Positions 5,701 to 6,711 of a DNA stretch of 6,711 nucleotides are shown one piece after another. Every line of letters begins with the position of its first letter. The first letter of the stretch is position 1. Location: contig JADLHH010000005.1 in assembly GCA_020848855.1 (NCBI GenBank), positions 1 through 6,711 of the forward strand, in the 5' to 3' direction. This stretch comes from Anaerolineae bacterium. Lineage in GTDB: Bacteria; Chloroflexota; Anaerolineae; Aggregatilineales; Phototrophicaceae. The notes below the pieces were generated by a model, which was not told the DNA's origin, searched no databases, and worked only from the letters and a program-made list of their open reading frames with translations. A program made the translations under genes and the position numbers.

Positions 5701-6019
5701 TTTCCGCTTCCTCTAGGGTGCGAAAGAAACACGAGACCGCGCCGGTGTGGCAGGCAGGACCAGCCGGATCGACCCGAATCAGCAGGGTGTCTTCGTCGCA
5801 GTCCACCCGAATTTCCCGGACTTTCTGGACGTTGCCGGACGTTTCGCCCTTATGCCACAATGCGCCCCGGCTGCGGCTCCAGAAGACCGTTTCGCCCGTC
5901 TGGATAGTCTGCGCCAGCGACTCAGCGTTCATGTAGGCGACCATCAGCACCTGGTTGGTCTCGGCGTCCTGCACCACCGCCGGGATCAGCCCGTTTACGT
6001 CCCACTTGAGCGCCGTCAT
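5693..6019 (-). CDS. hisI: Phosphoribosyl-AMP cyclohydrolase
   Basis: Opens the adenine ring of phosphoribosyl-AMP, the third step of histidine synthesis, as a zinc- and magnesium-dependent enzyme. The 108-residue product is full length for a single-domain HisI. It shows [18 protein letters not shown] (46-63), the metal motif DCDEDTL (73-79) and [11 protein letters not shown] (88-98); the cysteines at 74, 90 and 97 match the family's zinc ligands. The ATG at 6019 overlaps the hisF stop as ATGA, with GGGAG 5 nt upstream. A longer open frame continues upstream to 6439, but that stretch is hisF read in another frame and is not coding. Confidence 0.95.
   Translation of the reverse strand: MTALKWDVNGLIPAVVQDAETNQVLMVAYMNAESLAQTIQTGETVFWSRSRGALWHKGETSGNVQKVREIRVDCDEDTLLIRVDPAGPACHTGAVSCFFRTLEEAEIG
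5707..5713 (-). promoter_or_regulatory. Ribosome binding site supporting the TTG start of hisE
   Basis: GAGGAAG on the minus strand lies inside the end of hisI; its GAGGA core ends 8 nt before the TTG at 5700 and is too far (23 nt) from the alternative ATG at 5685. Confidence 0.6.
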
Positions 6020-6711
6020 GCTCGCTCCCAGCCGCTCAGGCGCACCGGCACGCCCTGCTTTGCCAGATAGTCCTTGAGCGCGCCGATACGAATCTCGTCG
6101 TAATGGAACAGAGTCGCCGCCAGCGCTGCGTCGGCTCTGCCGGTGGTCAGCGCTTGACAGAAGTGTTCCATCGTGCCCGCTCCGCCCGACGCGATCACCG
6201 GGATCGACACGGCTTCGGCGACGGCGCGCGTCAGTTCCAGATTGTACCCCGCTTTTGTGCCGTCCCGATCCATGCTGGTCAGCAGGATTTCGCCCGCGCC
6301 GCGTTCTTCGACCTCGCGCGCCCAGTCGAGAGCATCCTTTCCCGTTGAGATGCGCCCGCCGTTGATGAACACTTCCCAGTGACCATCTACCCACTTGGGA
6401 TCGATGGCGACGACGATGCACTGGCTGCCGAAGCCCCATGCGCCCTCGTTGATCAGGTCGGGGTTGCGGATTGCCGCGCTGTTGATCGATATCTTATCTG
6501 CCCCGGCGAGCAGCGTCGCTCGAATATCTTCGATGCTGCGAATGCCGCCGCCGACACAGAACGGGATGAAGATCGTGTCGGCGACGTGGCGCACCATGTC
6601 GAGGGTGGTGTTGCGCGCCTCGTGTGAAGCGGTGATATCGAGAAACACCAGTTCGTCCGCGCCTTCGCGGTCGTAGATCGCCGCCTGCTCGACCGGGTCG
6701 CCGGCGTCGCG
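6016..6711 (-). CDS. hisF: Imidazole glycerol phosphate synthase subunit HisF (N-terminus cut by window edge)
   Basis: The cyclase subunit of imidazole-glycerol-phosphate synthase; with glutaminase HisH it converts PRFAR and ammonia to imidazole glycerol phosphate and AICAR. The window shows 231 codons; comparison with remembered Thermotoga HisF suggests about 26 N-terminal residues are missing, including the first catalytic Asp (Asp11). The (beta/alpha)8 barrel motifs follow in order: GDPVE near the edge, [35 protein letters not shown] (its Asp corresponds to the catalytic Asp130), [15 protein letters not shown] and [11 protein letters not shown]. The frame is open to the edge, so the apparent GTG at 6648 is internal and not the start. 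HisH would be expected upstream, outside the window. Confidence 0.96.
   Translation of the reverse strand, partial: RDAGDPVEQAAIYDREGADELVFLDITASHEARNTTLDMVRHVADTIFIPFCVGGGIRSIEDIRATLLAGADKISINSAAIRNPDLINEGAWGFGSQCIVVAIDPKWVDGHWEVFINGGRISTGKDALDWAREVEERGAGEILLTSMDRDGTKAGYNLELTRAVAEAVSIPVIASGGAGTMEHFCQALTTGRADAALAATLFHYDEIRIGALKDYLAKQGVPVRLSGWERA
6025..6029 (-). promoter_or_regulatory. Ribosome binding site of hisI inside the hisF 3' end
   Basis: GGGAG on the minus strand lies 5 nt before the hisI ATG at 6019, within the last codons of hisF. Confidence 0.6.

Noticed and set aside
5419..5907. Plus-strand 162-codon frame over hisE/hisI
   Set aside because: Antisense to two confidently identified histidine genes; no recognisable features.
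6020..6439. N-terminal extension of hisI
   Set aside because: This part is hisF read in another frame; the real hisI ATG at 6019 has its own ribosome site and gives the normal family length.

Overview
The window is an ordinary-looking chromosomal segment of a fairly GC-rich bacterium. The protein styles suggest a member of Chloroflexota, probably Anaerolineae-like. This rests mainly on the regulator at 1076-2338, which combines a MalT/STAND-like module with a winged helix and a BTAD domain; the phylum call is inference from gene style, not a database match. I found no mobile element, CRISPR array or phage gene.

Left part (1-1075): the 5' portion of a type II topoisomerase B subunit gene (most likely gyrB) runs off the left edge on the minus strand. 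Its upstream region holds two back-to-back promoters close to the sigma-70 consensus. One reads left into gyrB through a leader of about 148 nt. The other reads right into a tRNA-Arg(UCU) gene that starts about 6 nt after the predicted transcription start. A hairpin terminator follows the tRNA and can also serve the regulator gene that arrives from the right.

Middle (1076-4827): a 420-residue BTAD-type regulator (minus) is divergent from a 190-residue four-helix membrane protein of unknown function (plus). That gene converges, with a 7-bp gap, on a 587-residue long-chain acyl-CoA ligase (minus), which has a candidate promoter of its own.

Right part (4973-6711): a tightly overlapped minus-strand operon reads hisF (cut by the right edge), hisI, hisE and a small hotdog-fold acyl-CoA thioesterase. 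HisI and HisE are separate proteins catalysing two early steps of histidine synthesis; HisF is the cyclase half of imidazole-glycerol-phosphate synthase. The thioesterase start overlaps the hisE stop, so it is probably translated with the histidine genes. The acyl-CoA ligase lies 145 bp further downstream in the same direction.

No clearly novel multi-gene system is visible. The points most worth checking are the regulator's degraded Walker A site beside an intact Walker B, the thioesterase coupled to the his operon, and possible operator-like inverted repeats in the two intergenic regions.
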